A DNA stretch of 64,000 nt from Burkholderia latens (GTDB taxonomy: Bacteria; Pseudomonadota; Gammaproteobacteria; Burkholderiales; Burkholderiaceae), in assembly GCF_902499045.1 (NCBI RefSeq), contig NZ_CABVPL010000006.1, forward strand, positions 156,771 through 220,770, read 5' to 3'. Below, in pieces: positions 63,911 through 64,000 of this stretch (the stretch's first letter is position 1; every line of letters begins with the position of its first letter). A program made the position numbers and the translations under genes. Below the pieces are notes generated by a model that had not been told where the DNA came from, searched no databases, and saw only the letters and a program-made list of their open reading frames with translations.

Positions 63911-64000
63911 CGACCCAACGCAACGACCCAACGCAACGACCCAACGCAACGACCCAACGCAACGACCCAACGCAACGACCCAACGCAACGACCCAACGCA
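63911..64000 (+). repeat. 13-bp tandem repeat running off the window
   Basis: The unit CGACCCAACGCAA is repeated perfectly almost seven times to the last base, so the full length is not seen. On the complementary strand it would translate into a short periodic peptide, but no gene start supports that. It is an ordinary minisatellite next to the parS cluster. Confidence 0.95.

Noticed and set aside
63911-64000. CRISPR array at the window end
   Set aside because: The repeats are directly adjacent with no spacers, 13 bp long; it is a tandem repeat.

Overview
The window is about two-thirds G+C and reads as a replication-origin end of a secondary chromosome of a Burkholderia species, most likely of the cepacia complex. 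The right end carries a plasmid-type replication and partition system: a Rep_3-type initiator (60263-61627), a directly repeated 20-bp iteron array upstream of it, divergent parA/parB genes, and four 16-bp palindromes centred on TATGCGCATA. As I recall, that palindrome is the parS class of Burkholderia chromosome 2. The rest looks like chromosome-borne Burkholderia metabolic and regulatory genes. No rRNA, tRNA, CRISPR array or intact insertion sequence was found.

Layout. 1-9.3 kb: end of a xylulokinase gene, a MerR regulator fused to a P-loop domain, a GNAT acetyltransferase, a secreted beta-propeller protein, a dicarboxylate/amino-acid symporter, an MFS exporter, and a dmeR-dmeF metal efflux unit with its operator. 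9.4-15.3 kb: chrB-chrA chromate resistance followed by a DUF3182 ATP-grasp-like protein translationally coupled to a hydrolase, then a LysE exporter. 15.3-23.4 kb: the protocatechuate branch of the beta-ketoadipate pathway as one operon (pcaI-pcaJ-pcaB-pcaD-pcaC-pcaK), with pobA and a divergent LysR gene. Together these take up 4-hydroxybenzoate, hydroxylate it to protocatechuate and process the ring-cleavage product to beta-ketoadipyl-CoA; pcaGH and pcaF are not here. 23.5-26.3 kb: folE coupled to a pteridine reductase gene, and serine O-acetyltransferase. 27.7-32.4 kb: a universal stress protein, an FNR-type regulator, argP/argO-type regulator and exporter, an aldo-keto reductase and a fragment of an AraC gene.

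32.4-38.4 kb: two unrecognised beta-rich small proteins, then a sigma-54 activator of unusual architecture in an operon with a DUF917 protein and an Asp/Glu/hydantoin racemase. 39.3-41.9 kb: a YqjI/YqjH-type PadR regulator and siderophore-interacting reductase, and a PAP2 phosphatase. 42.3-45.8 kb: acetoacetate decarboxylase, 3-hydroxybutyrate dehydrogenase and a patatin, a ketone-body/PHB module. 45.8-50 kb: LysR-argC (type 2) and LysR-D-malate/tartrate dehydrogenase divergent pairs. 50.5-55.5 kb: TetR with an NTF2-like gene, and kbl-tdh threonine catabolism with a divergent XRE-cupin regulator.

55.6-64 kb is origin territory: a small unknown protein, a tyrosine-recombinase-like protein whose catalytic residues are nearly all replaced, a KfrA-like coiled-coil DNA-binding protein with a C-terminal zinc ribbon, the iteron origin, repA, parB, parA, parS sites and a 13-bp tandem repeat running off the window.

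The most interesting observation is that copies of the origin iteron recur outside the origin at five intergenic loci (about 42.1, 47.8, 50.4, 52.4 and 57.2 kb; eight copies). All are inverted relative to the main array and none lies in a gene. This looks like a dispersed set of initiator-binding sites along one arm of the replicon, possibly for copy control or titration. A second notable feature is a parS palindrome that overlaps the parB ribosome-binding site.
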